A DNA stretch of 64,000 nt from assembly GCA_052061695.1 (NCBI GenBank), contig JBPZEY010000008.1. One strand, written 5' to 3'. The notes beneath the pieces were generated by a model. It was not told where the DNA came from and searched no databases. It saw only the letters and a list, made by a program, of their open reading frames with translations. This stretch comes from Alkalicoccus luteus. Lineage in GTDB: Bacteria; Bacillota; Bacilli; Bacillales; Salisediminibacteriaceae. Positions within the stretch are counted from its first letter, which is position 1. Every line of letters starts with the position of its first letter. Shown piece by piece: positions 63,513-64,000 of this stretch. The position numbers and the translations under genes are program-made.

Positions 63513-64000
63513 TTAGTATGAGTGATGCTGCTTGAGGTGATGATAAAGTGCCCCCAGCAGATTGGCGTCGTTTTGATGAGTCGCTGTACGGACATGCAGT
63601 GGCTTGTAAGACGCCATGATCCGGGAATCGACGTAGTACTGGATCTTATCGGAGATGAATGTGCCCTGTTCGGCTATGCCGCCACCGATGACGATCATAG
63701 ACGGATTAAAAGCATGGGCAAGAGATTTAATCCCAAGCGAGACGTATGACGCCCACTCTTCAATAGCTGCAAGTTCCTCTTGGCTTCCGGACTGTGCATT
63801 TTGAAAATAAACAGGGAGCGTTTTGCTGCTGGACGTTTTCTTCTGCAACTGTTGTTCCAGCGCGCGGCTGGAAGCATACATTTCAAAGCAGCCGCTGTCA
63901 CCGCAAGGGCAGGCTATACCGCCCGCAGCAAAGTGCATATGCCCGAATTCTCCAGCGGAATAACTGTTTCCATGATACAGAGCATGATCTATCATCACAG
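63513..64000 (-). CDS. ROK-family sugar kinase or repressor, 3' part, cut by window end
   Basis: About 162 C-terminal residues are visible. The ROK zinc motif appears as GHMHFAAGGIACPCGDSGCFEMYAS, and GGGIAEQGTFISD is typical of the family's C-terminal lobe. The reading frame stays open to the window edge, so the N-terminal half (including ATP-binding and any DNA-binding region) lies outside; kinase or NagC/XylR-type repressor cannot be distinguished. Confidence 0.88.
   Translation of the reverse strand, partial: VMIDHALYHGNSYSAGEFGHMHFAAGGIACPCGDSGCFEMYASSRALEQQLQKKTSSSKTLPVYFQNAQSGSQEELAAIEEWASYVSLGIKSLAHAFNPSMIVIGGGIAEQGTFISDKIQYYVDSRIMASYKPLHVRTATHQNDANLLGALYHHLKQHHSY

Overview
The window is a 64-kb chromosomal stretch from a spore-forming-type Bacillota, most likely a moderately high-GC, possibly haloalkaliphilic Bacillaceae. 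The evidence is the B. subtilis-like order of the ctsR, gltX-cysE-cysS, rpoBC, str, S10, spc and alpha clusters, strong AGGAGG ribosome-binding sites, frequent TTG and GTG starts at family-typical positions, a cysteine T-box, L10 and L13 mRNA leaders, and acidic proteins. No species call is made from sequence alone.

Layout. 1-180: the 5S end of an rrn operon and its terminator. 475-5,208: the CtsR-controlled protein quality-control operon ctsR-mcsA-mcsB-clpC. 5,299-9,279: a possible tiny membrane protein, radA, disA and the PIN/TRAM gene yacL. 9,312-16,109: isoprenoid genes ispD-ispF, gltX, a Cys T-box, cysE-cysS, mrnC, rlmB and rae1. 16,226-20,606: sigH, rpmG-secE-nusG, rplK-rplA and rplJ-rplL. 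20,841-33,961: rsmC, rpoB-rpoC, rplGB, rpsL-rpsG-fusA-tuf. 34,260-36,281: two accessory genes (a lipoprotein and a membrane-anchored protein) inserted between tuf and rpsJ. 36,425-51,050: the S10-spc-alpha superoperon, ending with a terminator after rplQ. 51,277-55,650: ecfA1-ecfA2-ecfT-truA-rplM-rpsI.

Most striking in the core region is the absence of secY. The essential translocase gene normally lies between rplO and adk. Here that interval is only 719 bp and carries no SecY-like reading frame, only a small convergent orphan ORF with a good ribosome-binding site. All other expected genes of this superoperon are present and in order.

After 55.7 kb the window becomes accessory. It holds a small lipoprotein, a minus-strand cobalamin riboswitch with its own terminator in front of two small genes I do not recognise, two tiny membrane proteins, a zinc alcohol dehydrogenase, an XRE-cupin regulator divergent from an esterase / GTP-cyclohydrolase-II-like / extradiol-dioxygenase-like operon, a secreted M14 carboxypeptidase-like protein and the 3' part of a ROK-family gene cut by the window edge.

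The genes mostly form one growth machine: transcription (rpoA, rpoB, rpoC, nusG), translation (ribosomal proteins, EF-G, EF-Tu, IF-1, GluRS and CysRS), rRNA maturation and modification (mrnC, rlmB, rsmC), with stress and DNA-integrity control (CtsR/McsAB/ClpC, RadA, DisA) upstream. The best candidates for undescribed biology are the secY-less rplO-adk junction and the B12-riboswitch-controlled pair of orphan genes.
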